Positions 1-9,326 are shown, counted from the stretch's first letter. The stretch: DNA of 54,586 nucleotides from GCA-002722245 sp964230605 (GCA_964230605.1 CAXRIN010000012.1:1-54586), one strand, 5' to 3'. The notes: generated by a model not told the origin, from the sequence alone. Program-made: numbers and translations.

Positions 1-1563
1 AGTTGATTGCTGCTCTGGTTGTGCAGGTGCAGCTGGCTCAGCAGGAGCTTGGTAAGTTGGTTGAGCTGGAACTTCGTTAAAAGTTGGCTCGAAAGTTTGA
101 GGAGCTTCTGGCTCTTCAACTTCAGCTTGAGGAGCTTCAAAAGATGGAGCTTGATATTGCTCGTCATCCTGAGCGGAGTCGAAGGATTCTACTTCTTCTG
201 TTCCGAAATCGAAAGTTGGTCCTTCGTTTGGATTCTCATCGTAAACTTCCTCCTCGTAAGCTTCTTCTAAAGTATCCTCTTCTACTTCAGCAACAACTTC
301 TTCCTCATCGTATAAATTATGCACAATCTTTGGAGCTTCAGCTTCAGCAACTGGCGCTTCAACTACTGGCTCTTCAGTTTTCACTTCCCAAGTTTGTACT
401 GGCTCTTCTTTCTTCTCAACAACAGGAACATCTAAATCCATTACTACCTGCTCAACTTGTGGCTGCTCAGGAGTTTTTAACTGAGGTTCTAATGGAGAAG
501 CTGGAGTTTCAACTTTAGTCTCAACAACAGGAGCAACATCTTCTTTTAAGCTGTGTACTACCTTCTCTTTTTTCTTCTCAGTTTGGATTCCTCCAATTGT
601 TTTGTTCGCTTCAAATCCTGTAGCGATTAATGTGATCGAGATGTTATCTCCTAACTCCTCGTCTCTACCTGTACCCCAGATGATATCAGCAGATAATCCC
701 GCTTCATCCTGGATGTAATCAGTAATTTGAGAAATCTCATCCATCATTACTTCATTATCTCCAGAAGTAATGTTTAATAAGATGTAGTTAGCACCTTCAA
801 TATTGTTATCATTTAATAATGGTGATTCTAATGCCTCTTGAGCCGCTTTTAACGCTCTGTTTTCTCCAGATGCTAAAGACGATCCCATGATTGCAACACC
901 ACTATCAGTCATTACAGTTCTAACATCTTCGAAATCCACGTTGATGTAACCAGTCCTTGTAATGATTTCTGCGATTCCTTTTGATGCAGTAGTTAAGATA
1001 TCATCCGCTTTTGCGAAAGCATCCGATAACGAAAGGTTACCGTAAATTTCTCTTAACTTATCATTACAGATGATTACACAAGTATCAACTGAATCTCTTA
1101 ATTCTTCTAATCCACCATCAGCTTGGTGTGATCTTTTTCTTCCCTCGAAACCAAATGGGTAAGTAACAATTGCTACAGTAAGGATTCCTAATTCCTTGGC
1201 TGCTTTTGCAATGATTGGTGCAGCACCTGTTCCGGTACCACCTCCCATTCCGGCAGTGATGAATAACATTTTTGTATCCTTCTCAAGGATCTCTTTGATT
1301 TCATCGATGTTCTCGATAGCAGCGTTTTTTCCTACCTCTGCAATAGATCCTGCTCCTCGTCCTCCTGTAAGGTTTAAACCTAATTGGATTTTGTTAGGAA
1401 CTGGACTCATTTCTAGAGACTGCTCATCAGTATTACAGATGTAAAAATCTACACCTTTAATACCTTGCTTGTACATGTGGTTAACCGCATTGGATCCACC
1501 ACCTCCAACACCAAATACTTTGATGATAGAGCTTTCTGGTTTTTCAATTTCAAATTGCATCAT
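1..1563 (-). CDS. ftsZ: Cell division protein FtsZ (3' end beyond window)
   Basis: Tubulin-like GTPase that forms the Z ring at mid-cell. The reverse strand reads from a double ATG (1563 and 1560; either could start) into the nucleotide-binding start IIKVFGVGGGGSNAVNHMY, the tubulin signature GGGTGTGAAP and the T7 catalytic loop NVDFEDV. After roughly residue 320 comes a long acidic, proline- and glutamate-rich linker typical of Bacteroidota FtsZ. The reading frame is still open at base 1, so the C-terminal peptide that binds FtsA is not seen. The linker includes FDSAQDDEQ, which is the translation of a dispersed repeat (161-189). It is last in the dcw operon, 26 bases after ftsA. The identification is secure. 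Confidence 0.97.
   Translation of the reverse strand, partial: MMQFEIEKPESSIIKVFGVGGGGSNAVNHMYKQGIKGVDFYICNTDEQSLEMSPVPNKIQLGLNLTGGRGAGSIAEVGKNAAIENIDEIKEILEKDTKMLFITAGMGGGTGTGAAPIIAKAAKELGILTVAIVTYPFGFEGRKRSHQADGGLEELRDSVDTCVIICNDKLREIYGNLSLSDAFAKADDILTTASKGIAEIITRTGYINVDFEDVRTVMTDSGVAIMGSSLASGENRALKAAQEALESPLLNDNNIEGANYILLNITSGDNEVMMDEISQITDYIQDEAGLSADIIWGTGRDEELGDNISITLIATGFEANKTIGGIQTEKKKEKVVHSLKEDVAPVVETKVETPASPLEPQLKTPEQPQVEQVVMDLDVPVVEKKEEPVQTWEVKTEEPVVEAPVAEAEAPKIVHNLYDEEEVVAEVEEDTLEEAYEEEVYDENPNEGPTFDFGTEEVESFDSAQDDEQYQAPSFEAPQAEVEEPEAPQTFEPTFNEVPAQPTYQAPAEPAAPAQPEQQST
161..189. repeat. RHPERSRR-type dispersed repeat inside ftsZ
   Basis: The plus strand reads GTCATCCTGAGCGGAGTCG followed by AAGGATTC. 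This is the short repeat common between genes in many Bacteroidota genomes, and it often yields spurious RHPERSRR peptides. Here it lies in frame inside the FtsZ linker and is translated from the minus strand as SFDSAQDD. A diverged relative lies at 41015-41040. Confidence 0.75.
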
Positions 1564-1589
1564 AACATTGGTTGGTTTTATTCTAAATT

Positions 1590-2864
1590 TTATTCTGAGT
1601 CATCCTCGAAAAACTCACGACTCTTCTTTAAGATTACATCAAAGAAGTTTCCTTTGCTTTTACTTGAATGTCCTTTTACTTTATTAGTTTGAGTGCTCTG
1701 CTGTTGTTTAGCAGCTTTCTCTAATCCTTTAATTACAAGTCCAACACCGGTTGCAAATACTGGAGAAGTAATTTCCTCTGCGTTACCGCTTGCTAAGTGT
1801 TCGTTTGGATAACCAATTCTAGTATCCATTCCTGTCATGTATTCAATTAACTGAGTAATGTGTTTCAACTGAGATCCACCACCTGTAACTACAATACCCC
1901 CAATTAATTTCTTTTCGAATCCAGAGTTCTTGATTTCGAAGTAAACGTTTTCAATGATTTCTTCTAACCTTGCCTGAATAATATGTGCCAAGTTCTTAAC
2001 CGAGATCTCTTTTGGAGCTCTACCTCTTAAACCTGGAATACTTACGATTTCATTTTCCTGATTTTCGTTAGCTAATGCAGAACCAAACTTTACTTTTAAC
2101 AACTCCGCTTGAGACTTGATAATTGTGCATCCTTCCTTAATATCTTCCGTTACGATGTTACCTCCAAATGGGATAACTGCTGTATGACGAATAATTTGAT
2201 CCTGGAAAATCGCAATGTCTGTTGTTCCTCCTCCTATATCTATCAATGCAATTCCAGCTTCTTTCTCTTCATCGCTCAATACAGCCTCCGATGATGCCAA
2301 AGGCTCCAAAATCAAATCAGCAACTTGAAGTCCAGCTTTTTCAACACATTTGTAAATGTTTTTAGCAGCTGTAACTTGTCCAGTAATGATGTGGAAATTA
2401 GCTTCTAATCTAACCCCCGCCATTCCAATTGGATCCTTAATCCCCTGTTCGTTATCAACGATATATTCTTGCGGAAGAACGTGGATAATTTCTTCTCCAG
2501 GTAAAGTCACCAATTTATACATATCATCGATTAATCCATCGATGTCCGACTGTCCTATTTCATCTTCAGTAAACTGGCGAATTTTTTCACCTCTATGCTG
2601 TAAACTTTTAATGTGCTGACCAGCAATACCTACATTAACAACACGAATATCAACGCCAGATTGTGCTTCGGCTTCAGCAACAGCTGTTTTAATACTATCA
2701 ACAGTTTTATCAATGTTAGATACAACACCACGAGTTACTCCAACCGACTCGGACTTACCCATTCCAAGAATTTCGATTTTCCCAAACTCGTTTCGGCGAC
2801 CAACCATACACACAATTTTGGTGGTCCCTATATCTAATCCAACAACTATATCTGACGTACTCAT
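1590..2864 (-). CDS. ftsA: Cell division protein FtsA
   Basis: Actin-like ATPase that tethers FtsZ to the membrane. The 424-residue protein starts with the phosphate-1 motif VVGLDIGTTKIVCMVG, has the phosphate-2 segment IALIDIGGGTTDIAIF near residue 205 and the adenosine motif GGIVVTGGGSQL near 325. It ends in a basic/hydrophobic helix (FFDVILKKSREFF), the expected membrane-targeting amphipathic helix. The length is normal for the family. It lies between ftsQ (10-base gap) and ftsZ (26-base gap) in the same direction. Confidence 0.97.
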   Translation of the reverse strand: MSTSDIVVGLDIGTTKIVCMVGRRNEFGKIEILGMGKSESVGVTRGVVSNIDKTVDSIKTAVAEAEAQSGVDIRVVNVGIAGQHIKSLQHRGEKIRQFTEDEIGQSDIDGLIDDMYKLVTLPGEEIIHVLPQEYIVDNEQGIKDPIGMAGVRLEANFHIITGQVTAAKNIYKCVEKAGLQVADLILEPLASSEAVLSDEEKEAGIALIDIGGGTTDIAIFQDQIIRHTAVIPFGGNIVTEDIKEGCTIIKSQAELLKVKFGSALANENQENEIVSIPGLRGRAPKEISVKNLAHIIQARLEEIIENVYFEIKNSGFEKKLIGGIVVTGGGSQLKHITQLIEYMTGMDTRIGYPNEHLASGNAEEITSPVFATGVGLVIKGLEKAAKQQQSTQTNKVKGHSSKSKGNFFDVILKKSREFFEDDSE

Positions 2865-2874
2865 TCTAATTTCT

Positions 2875-3651
2875 TTATTTGCAAACTATTTGCTTATCAA
2901 ACTTCACGTTCACCTCTTTGTATTTATCCCACCCCATTTTTGGAGCAATTTCATCGTAATACCTTTTAATCTTATTAAACTTATTTTGGTAATCTGTTAA
3001 TTCACCGAAAACGAACTCCTCATTTCCAACCAAGGGAATAAGAATTGCATCTCCATTTTGATTGATGTACACCTGTCCAATTTGAGATCGCCAAAACGCA
3101 TCTTTATTTACAAAATTTGCGAACTCATATACATCCTCCACTAACTTGGTGTGAGTTGACAAATCAACATCTACCAAAGAATCTTTTAAGTATCGATTGT
3201 AGTTTCTTAAATGACCAGTTATTGTTAATACTCTTGGAGAGTATTTTGATAACCAAGGCATAGTTCCACCATCTTCATCTACATAAAATCCCGACGTTGA
3301 GTCAGGTTTAATTCTTGCGATTACTTTTTTAAGCTCAACTTTTAAATGAACGTCTCCATTATGTTTAACATATGCTTCTGCATTTTTAACCGAACTCTCT
3401 TTTCTTAATAGATTTTCAACTTCGTTTAAATGCAAATTCCCTAGTGGTTTTCCCACTAAGGTATCTTGTCGTGAATACACTAAATTGATAACATCATCTT
3501 TATCTAAAAAAGGATCTCCTTTTGTAGCGTTAATGTGTACATCAACATTTTTCACTAACTTTTTTTCTTGCTCATTATTCGCAAATGACACCAAAACGAA
3601 AAAGCCAATCAACAGTAAAAATCCAACTATATTTCTCAGTCCTTTCTTCAC
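2875..3651 (-). CDS. ftsQ: Cell division protein FtsQ/DivIB
   Basis: Bitopic divisome protein that links cytoplasmic and periplasmic parts of the septal machinery. The 258-residue protein has a basic N-terminus (MKKGLRN), one transmembrane helix at about residues 9-25, then a POTRA-like part (VDVHINATKGDPFLDKDDV) and the FtsQ domain with the segment YVDEDGGTMPW near residue 123. The sequence is weakly conserved, as usual for FtsQ, but domain order and position between murC and ftsA make the call firm. Confidence 0.9.
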   Translation of the reverse strand: MKKGLRNIVGFLLLIGFFVLVSFANNEQEKKLVKNVDVHINATKGDPFLDKDDVINLVYSRQDTLVGKPLGNLHLNEVENLLRKESSVKNAEAYVKHNGDVHLKVELKKVIARIKPDSTSGFYVDEDGGTMPWLSKYSPRVLTITGHLRNYNRYLKDSLVDVDLSTHTKLVEDVYEFANFVNKDAFWRSQIGQVYINQNGDAILIPLVGNEEFVFGELTDYQNKFNKIKRYYDEIAPKMGWDKYKEVNVKFDKQIVCK

Positions 3652-3670
3652 GCTAATCGTCTATTTCCCT

Positions 3671-5032
3671 TTAGTTTAACAAGAACTTTTTTATGTTCTC
3701 CACCTCTGCTCCAATATCACCCGCACCTATTGTTAAAACTACATCACAATCAGAAGCACTTATAAGGGAGGTAAGCTCTTTTTTTGAACAAAGCGTTTTT
3801 GAATTCATGTTAATTAAATCCAAAAGCATTTGAGAATCCACCCCCGGAATTGGCAATTCTCTTGCTGGATAGATATCTAAAAGCAGCAATTCATCCAACA
3901 ACTCTAAACTCCTCGCAAAGCCATCTGCGAAGTCTTGTGTACGGCTAAATAAATGTGGTTGAAATATTCCTAAAACTTTACGCTTTGGATACATTTTTCT
4001 TACAGATTTAACCAACTTTGTTATCTCTTCTGGATGATGTGCATAATCATCGATATAAACCAGTTTATCCGATTTGATTTGAACGTCAAATCTCCTATCA
4101 ACACCACTATAATTGGCAATTGCTTGTTTAAGTAATTCTGGATTAATGCCTTCTTCTATTCCTACTCCAAAAGCCACCAAAGCATTCTCCATATTATGAA
4201 TTCCTGGCAGACCAATTTTTACGTCTTTTAACTCTCCTCCAGACCATTTAAAATCAGCTAAAAACTCAGCGTTTTCAACTCTAAAATTAGCTGCGTGATA
4301 ATCTGCTGAGGCGTCCTCTATTGAGTAAGTTTTATAATCTTTCCCCAGAACATCTGTTAGAGAACTATGCACAATTCCTACACCGCCTTCAATAAGGTTT
4401 TCGGATAAAAATTGCTTGAAGGTTTTTTGCATTTCTTCCTTCGTTCCATATATATCTAAGTGATCTGGATCAATTGCAGAAACGGTTGCGATTGAAGGTT
4501 TTAATTGCAGAAAAGATCGATCGTATTCATCTGCTTCTATGACAGTGATTTCACTATTAGAATCATGGTAATAATTGCTTCCTAAATCTTTTGAAATCCC
4601 ACCCAAGAATGCCGTAAAAGGAACTTTACAGTATTTAAAAATGTGCGATATCATGCTAGAAATAGTCGTTTTCCCATGTGTTCCAGCTACACCAACACTC
4701 CTGTTTGACTCTGTGATTCTTCCCAAAACTTGAGAGCGCTTTAACAACTCAAAGCCTTCAGATTGGAAGTAGTTCCATTCGGAATGATTTTTTGGAATCG
4801 CAGGTGTGATAATCACCAAAGTGTTTTCTTTATCCTTGAAAGCATTATCAACCAATGATAAGTCATCTTCGTAATGAATCTCTACTCCTTCCTCTACTAA
4901 CTTTTTTGTAAGGGTAGTTTCAGTTTTATCATACCCCCCAACTCGTTTTCCTTGCGCCACAAAATATCGGGCTAAGGCGCTCATTCCAATCCCTCCAACT
5001 CCAATGAAGTATATATTTTCCTTTTGCGTCAC
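3671..5032 (-). CDS. murC: UDP-N-acetylmuramate--L-alanine ligase MurC
   Basis: Adds L-alanine to UDP-MurNAc, the first peptide step of peptidoglycan synthesis, in the cytoplasm. The 453-residue protein has the N-terminal UDP-binding Rossmann motif FIGVGGIGMSALA, the Mur ligase P-loop GVAGTHGKTTISSM near residue 115, the central ligase motif EADEYDRSFL and the C-terminal domain with DDYAHHPEEI. Its start overlaps the murG stop by 4 bases (5029-5032), suggesting translational coupling. Confidence 0.97.
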   Translation of the reverse strand: MTQKENIYFIGVGGIGMSALARYFVAQGKRVGGYDKTETTLTKKLVEEGVEIHYEDDLSLVDNAFKDKENTLVIITPAIPKNHSEWNYFQSEGFELLKRSQVLGRITESNRSVGVAGTHGKTTISSMISHIFKYCKVPFTAFLGGISKDLGSNYYHDSNSEITVIEADEYDRSFLQLKPSIATVSAIDPDHLDIYGTKEEMQKTFKQFLSENLIEGGVGIVHSSLTDVLGKDYKTYSIEDASADYHAANFRVENAEFLADFKWSGGELKDVKIGLPGIHNMENALVAFGVGIEEGINPELLKQAIANYSGVDRRFDVQIKSDKLVYIDDYAHHPEEITKLVKSVRKMYPKRKVLGIFQPHLFSRTQDFADGFARSLELLDELLLLDIYPARELPIPGVDSQMLLDLINMNSKTLCSKKELTSLISASDCDVVLTIGAGDIGAEVENIKKFLLN

Positions 5033-6138
5033 TTTTTCAATAATTTTTCAACTTCAACCATTATCAAATCGGCTGCGTTTTCAATTTTCAGTTTCTCAAT
5101 GTTTCGCTTTAATCGCTCTCTCTTATTATCATCGGTAAGTAAAATATCCACCTCATTGAATAGCTTTTCTTTAACCTCAGAATCTTTCACCAATATTCCT
5201 GCGTTGTTATTTACCAACGCCATAGCGTTAGCAGTTTGATGATCCTCTGCGGCGAAAGGGAACGGCACTAAAACACAAGGTTTACCAACTAAACTTAATT
5301 CGGTAACCGACATCGCACCAGAGCGAGAAATAACCACATCAGCAGCAGCGTAGGCTAAATCCATCTCATAGATAAATTCATGCGCATGTAATAAATCTGA
5401 GCCAATTGATTTTACTCTATTTTGAGATTCTGTTTTATAAAACTTACCTGTTTGCCAAAGTAGTTGATACCCTTTTTCTACAAACTTTTCTAAGTCTGCA
5501 TCTAAAGCATGATTAATACTTCTTGCACCCTGACTACCTCCAATTGATAATACAATGGGTTGATCTCCTTTTAAACCAAACTTTTCTAAAGCACGTGCTT
5601 TTTTTCCTTCCAATTTGAGGATTTCTTGTCGGACAGGGTTACCTGTAATTACCAAATTCTTCGCTGTAGGGAAGAACTTTTGCATCCCTTGAAAAGCCAC
5701 GCAAACGGTGTTTACATTCTTACCCAATAATTTATTAGTAATTCCTGGATATGAATTTGATTCGTGAATCAATGTAGGAACTTTCGCCCATGTAGCTGCC
5801 TTTAACAAAGGTCCACTAGCAAATCCTCCTACTCCAATACAAATATCAGGTTTAAACCTTTTTATAATCTTTCGAGCATTCCAAAGACTTGATATTAATT
5901 TAAATGGAAAGGATAGATTGGATAACGTCAACTTTCTTTGAATCCCACTGATCCACAAACCTTCAATTGGATAACCTGCCTTTGGCACTTTTTCCATTTC
6001 CATTTTTCCCTTTGCACCAACAAAAAGGATGTCCGCATCGGGATATTTTAATTTAATAGCATTAGCAATAGCGACAGCTGGAAAAATATGACCTCCAGTT
6101 CCACCACCACTTACTATTACTCTAGGCGATTTCTTCAT
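5029..6138 (-). CDS. murG: MurG, lipid II-forming GlcNAc transferase
   Basis: Transfers GlcNAc from UDP-GlcNAc to lipid I to give lipid II on the inner face of the membrane. The 369-residue GT28 protein opens with the glycine-rich motif VSGGGTGGHIFPAVAIA, has the second glycine motif VLSIGGSQGARSIN and the UDP-GlcNAc site segment VISRSGAMSVTELS with PFPFAAEDHQ. The start lies inside the 3' end of ftsW (17-base overlap), so the two are probably translationally coupled. Confidence 0.97.
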   Translation of the reverse strand: MKKSPRVIVSGGGTGGHIFPAVAIANAIKLKYPDADILFVGAKGKMEMEKVPKAGYPIEGLWISGIQRKLTLSNLSFPFKLISSLWNARKIIKRFKPDICIGVGGFASGPLLKAATWAKVPTLIHESNSYPGITNKLLGKNVNTVCVAFQGMQKFFPTAKNLVITGNPVRQEILKLEGKKARALEKFGLKGDQPIVLSIGGSQGARSINHALDADLEKFVEKGYQLLWQTGKFYKTESQNRVKSIGSDLLHAHEFIYEMDLAYAAADVVISRSGAMSVTELSLVGKPCVLVPFPFAAEDHQTANAMALVNNNAGILVKDSEVKEKLFNEVDILLTDDNKRERLKRNIEKLKIENAADLIMVEVEKLLKK

Positions 6139-7270
6139 CTTTGATATTGCTACTTGATTCTCTACTTACACTTAGTATAATTCCAATTGCAATTGCTGTG
6201 AACCACAGCGAGGTTCCTCCCATGCTAACCATGGGAAGTGGTTGACCTGTTACAGGGAAAATGCCAACTGCAACAGCCATATTACTAAAAGCCTGAAGTA
6301 CTAGTCCAGATGACAGTCCAATGACTAATAATGTTGAAAATAACTTGTTACACTTTCGAGCAATTTTTATGCTTCGGAAGAATAATATAAGGTACATGAA
6401 GATAGTAAAAACACCACCTACCAATCCGTAATTTCTCAATATGGTAGCGTAAATAAAATCGGAAGCTGCTTGTGGAGGCTGGCCATATTTCCCTGGTAAA
6501 ATATCAAACCATAAACCTACGGCTCCACCGTCGTATATGGATGCTTGAGCTAAATTCTTTTGATAATTTCCACTTCCAGCATCAGCGTTTTCAGCTGTAA
6601 AAGCGGTTAATCTGTTTATCCATGTTTGAAGTCTTTGAAGATTATCCGGAAACACCAATACCATCAAAGTAAATAAACCAATAATGGCTAATAAAATGAT
6701 TCCGAAATGAGAAAGTTTAACTCCGCCAAAAAACATCATAATGAAACACCCACCCATAATAAGAGCAGCTGTAGAAAAATCCGATTTAATAATTAATGCA
6801 CACGTAATGATTACAGGCAAGAAAAGGTGTTTTACCACCTCTTTAAAATTATCTAAGTCCCCTTGCTTTCTGCTGAGGACTCTGGCTAAATAAATGGTTA
6901 ATGAAATTTTTGCGAAATCCGAGGTTTGGAAACTCAAACCAATCACAGGGATTTTTATCCACCTTTCTGCCGAATCAACACTATGACCAGCAAGCATAGT
7001 GTACAAAAGCAATGGTATGGTGACGACCATTAAAATTAGCGATAGCCGAGAGAGATAACCATGTTTAATTTTTGAAACTTGGTAAGCTATGACAAAGGCA
7101 CTTAACAAAATTATTGCGTGTTTAATCACGAAATAAAAGAAGTTACCTCCCCTTAGCAACGCTAATTGTTCCGTTCCTACATAAACAATAGGAATCGAAA
7201 GCAACGCAAGAGATATAATTACACCCCAAATGACTTTATCGCCATATATTTTGTTGTAAATCTCTTGCAT
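6122..7270 (-). CDS. ftsW: SEDS peptidoglycan polymerase FtsW
   Basis: Septal SEDS-family glycosyltransferase that polymerises lipid II together with the class B PBP FtsI, encoded in the same operon. The 382-residue protein has about ten transmembrane helices and the conserved SEDS segments SAERWIKIP (near 96) and FPVTGQPLPMVSMGGTS near the C-terminus. Its position before murG is the classical dcw place for ftsW. The gap to the tiny TM gene upstream is 6 bases. Confidence 0.95.
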   Translation of the reverse strand: MQEIYNKIYGDKVIWGVIISLALLSIPIVYVGTEQLALLRGGNFFYFVIKHAIILLSAFVIAYQVSKIKHGYLSRLSLILMVVTIPLLLYTMLAGHSVDSAERWIKIPVIGLSFQTSDFAKISLTIYLARVLSRKQGDLDNFKEVVKHLFLPVIITCALIIKSDFSTAALIMGGCFIMMFFGGVKLSHFGIILLAIIGLFTLMVLVFPDNLQRLQTWINRLTAFTAENADAGSGNYQKNLAQASIYDGGAVGLWFDILPGKYGQPPQAASDFIYATILRNYGLVGGVFTIFMYLILFFRSIKIARKCNKLFSTLLVIGLSSGLVLQAFSNMAVAVGIFPVTGQPLPMVSMGGTSLWFTAIAIGIILSVSRESSSNIKDEEIA

Positions 7271-7276
7271 ACGATT

Positions 7277-7408
7277 TTACAATACTCCCTCTTTAATCTT
7301 TTTCACAATCCACACAGTACTGAAAATCAAAAACAATAATACACTCGAAGCGATAACTGTAAAAAGGTGACGAACCTCCGTACTTTTATCAGGTTTTACT
7401 TGAGCCAT
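7277..7408 (-). CDS. Small single-TM protein in the dcw operon
   Basis: A 43-codon frame reads from ATG (7406-7408) to TAA (7277-7279). The protein begins MAQVKPDKSTEVRHLF, then has one strongly hydrophobic helix (about residues 16-35, VIASSVLLFLIFSTVWIV) and ends in a basic tail KKIKEGVL. It sits 13 bases after the MurD-domain gene and 6 bases before ftsW, so it fits the operon without gaps. I recognise no family; the layout suggests a membrane microprotein of the divisome or wall machinery, but that is inference. Coding potential is not proven, although tight spacing on both sides and a clean TM topology support it. Confidence 0.6.
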   Translation of the reverse strand: MAQVKPDKSTEVRHLFTVIASSVLLFLIFSTVWIVKKIKEGVL

Positions 7409-7421
7409 AGTTTAAGTTGTT

Positions 7422-7970
7422 TTATAAGCTTCTCACAGCTTGTTTGAAAGAATTCCCCCTTTCCTCTAGGTTCTCGAACATGTTAAAGCTCGCTGAAGCA
7501 GGAGAAAGTAAAACAGTCTCCCCTTTGTCTGCAATGTAGTATGCCATTTGAACTGCCTCTTCCATCGATCCAGCATCTACAATCATATCTACTTTATCTA
7601 AAAAGTTTTCAAAGACTTTTGATTTGTTAGTTCCGATGTAAACGATCGCTCTAACTTTCTCTTTAGCCAACTCTTGTAATGAAGAATAATCTACTGTCTT
7701 GTCAACACCCCCTACAATCCAGATAGTTTGTCTTTGCATTCTTTCTAAAGCGTACCAAGTTGAATTCACGTTAGTAGCTTTTGAATCGTTGATGTACTCA
7801 ATACCATGTACGTTTGCTACAAACTCCAGTCTGTGCTCAACATTTTCAAAATCACTAAACTTTTCTCTTAAGCTTTCCTTTCTTAAGTTCCCAACGTTCT
7901 TCTTCAAGTTTTCAGCCATCGTGTCACCGATGCTTAATTTGCTTTGGAATTCAAAATTTCCCTTTGTCAT
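7422..7970 (-). CDS. Stand-alone MurD C-terminal-domain protein
   Basis: 182 residues. From about residue 44 it aligns with the last domain of the MurD encoded just upstream: VEHRLEFV versus IEHRMERV, EYINDSKATNV in both, then IWIVGGVDK versus IWIAGGVDK and LLSPASASFNMF versus LLSPACASFDLF. It lacks the N-terminal UDP-binding domain and the central ATPase domain with GKTTT, so it cannot be a complete ligase. The first ~43 residues (lysine- and glutamate-rich) resemble nothing I know; Met18 is an alternative start. The key D-Glu/ATP-side motifs of domain 3 are kept, so it is a maintained paralogue rather than debris. Possible roles are regulation of MurD or a structural role; function unknown. 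Confidence 0.8.
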   Translation of the reverse strand: MTKGNFEFQSKLSIGDTMAENLKKNVGNLRKESLREKFSDFENVEHRLEFVANVHGIEYINDSKATNVNSTWYALERMQRQTIWIVGGVDKTVDYSSLQELAKEKVRAIVYIGTNKSKVFENFLDKVDMIVDAGSMEEAVQMAYYIADKGETVLLSPASASFNMFENLEERGNSFKQAVRSL

Positions 7971-7985
7971 GATTTTAATTAAATT

Positions 7986-9326
7986 TTACGCGTTTAGTTT
8001 GGTTATTCCTTGTTTAAATTTTTTACCACGGTCTTCATAATTCGAAAACAAATCAAAACTTGCACAAGCTGGTGATAATAAAACAGTGAATCCTTCTTCC
8101 GCCATAGCAGAAGCCTTTAACACAGCCTCATCAGCACTGCTTGCATCTTCAATTCGCTCAACAATTCCACCAAATGCTTCGTGAAGCTTTTGATTATCCT
8201 TGCCTAAGCAAATCATACCATAAACTTTGGATTTAACTAAAGGGATAAGTTGGGAATAATCATTCCCCTTGTCCACACCACCAGCAATCCAAATAACGTT
8301 GTTTTCCATACTTTCCAATGCGTAAAAGGTACTATCCACATTAGTAGCCTTTGAGTCATTGATGTATTCAACTCCGTTAAGAACAACTACCCGTTCCATT
8401 CTGTGTTCAATAGGCTGAAAAGATTCCACAGCAACTAAAATTTTCTTTTCATCAATGCCTAAAACACTTGCCGCTGAAACAGATGCCATAATATTATACG
8501 AATTATGCTTGCCTTTCAAGGAAACCCTATCAACAGATATCAGCACAGGACTGTTAATATCTATTAATATATTGTTACCTTTTAACCCTGCACCTTTACC
8601 AGTTAACTCACTCAAACTGAATTGATAAACCGATTTAGGCAAGGTTACATTTTGAAGTTTTTTAGCCATGTTTTCATCATCCGAATTGTAGATAAAAACC
8701 GAATTTTCATCGAAGTTTTTAACTAATTGGAATTTAGAATCGATGTATTTATCTAAACTGTATTCGTATCTATCCAAATGATCTGCTGTGATATTTAACA
8801 AGATCGACACGTCTAATTTTAGATTTTCAATACCATCTAACTGAAAACTGCTTAACTCCAACACATAATAATCGTAATCACATGTTGCCACCTGAAGCGC
8901 GAAACTATCACCAATGTTACCTGCAACCCCTACATTTAAGCCTGCACTTTTCAAAATGTGATAAGTCAAGCTAGTTGTAGTTGTTTTCCCATTGCTTCCT
9001 GTAATTCCAATTAACTTAGCGTTTGTGTACCATGACCCAAATTCAATCTCAGAGATGACTTTAGTACCTTGATTTTTTAACTCTATAATTAATGGAGCCT
9101 TATCAGGAATTCCTGGACTTTTAACAACAACATCAGCATTTAGTATTTGCTCTTTGGTATGTTTTGTTTCCTCAAATAGGATGTTTTCTTTTAAAAGAAC
9201 GTCTTTATATTTCTCAGCAATTGTTCCCATATCGGAAACAAAAACCTCGTAGTTTTTTTGTTTTCCAAGAATCGCGGCACCAACTCCGCTTTCCCCTGCA
9301 CCTAGTATGACTAATCGCTTACTCAT
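7986..9326 (-). CDS. murD: UDP-MurNAc-L-alanine--D-glutamate ligase MurD
   Basis: Adds D-glutamate to UDP-MurNAc-L-Ala in the cytoplasm. The 446-residue protein has the UDP-binding start RLVILGAGESGVGAAIL, the P-loop GITGSNGKTTTTSL near residue 110, LNITADHLDRY, and the full third domain with EYINDSKATNVDST and LLSPACASFDLF. It follows mraY by 24 bases, which contain a GC-rich hairpin, and precedes the stand-alone MurD-domain gene by 15 bases. Confidence 0.97.
   Translation of the reverse strand: MSKRLVILGAGESGVGAAILGKQKNYEVFVSDMGTIAEKYKDVLLKENILFEETKHTKEQILNADVVVKSPGIPDKAPLIIELKNQGTKVISEIEFGSWYTNAKLIGITGSNGKTTTTSLTYHILKSAGLNVGVAGNIGDSFALQVATCDYDYYVLELSSFQLDGIENLKLDVSILLNITADHLDRYEYSLDKYIDSKFQLVKNFDENSVFIYNSDDENMAKKLQNVTLPKSVYQFSLSELTGKGAGLKGNNILIDINSPVLISVDRVSLKGKHNSYNIMASVSAASVLGIDEKKILVAVESFQPIEHRMERVVVLNGVEYINDSKATNVDSTFYALESMENNVIWIAGGVDKGNDYSQLIPLVKSKVYGMICLGKDNQKLHEAFGGIVERIEDASSADEAVLKASAMAEEGFTVLLSPACASFDLFSNYEDRGKKFKQGITKLNA

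Noticed and set aside
84..518. Long plus-strand frame opposite ftsZ containing RHPERSRR
   Set aside because: It is antisense to FtsZ, whose frame is open and fully conserved; the peptide is the well-known spurious translation of the dispersed repeat.
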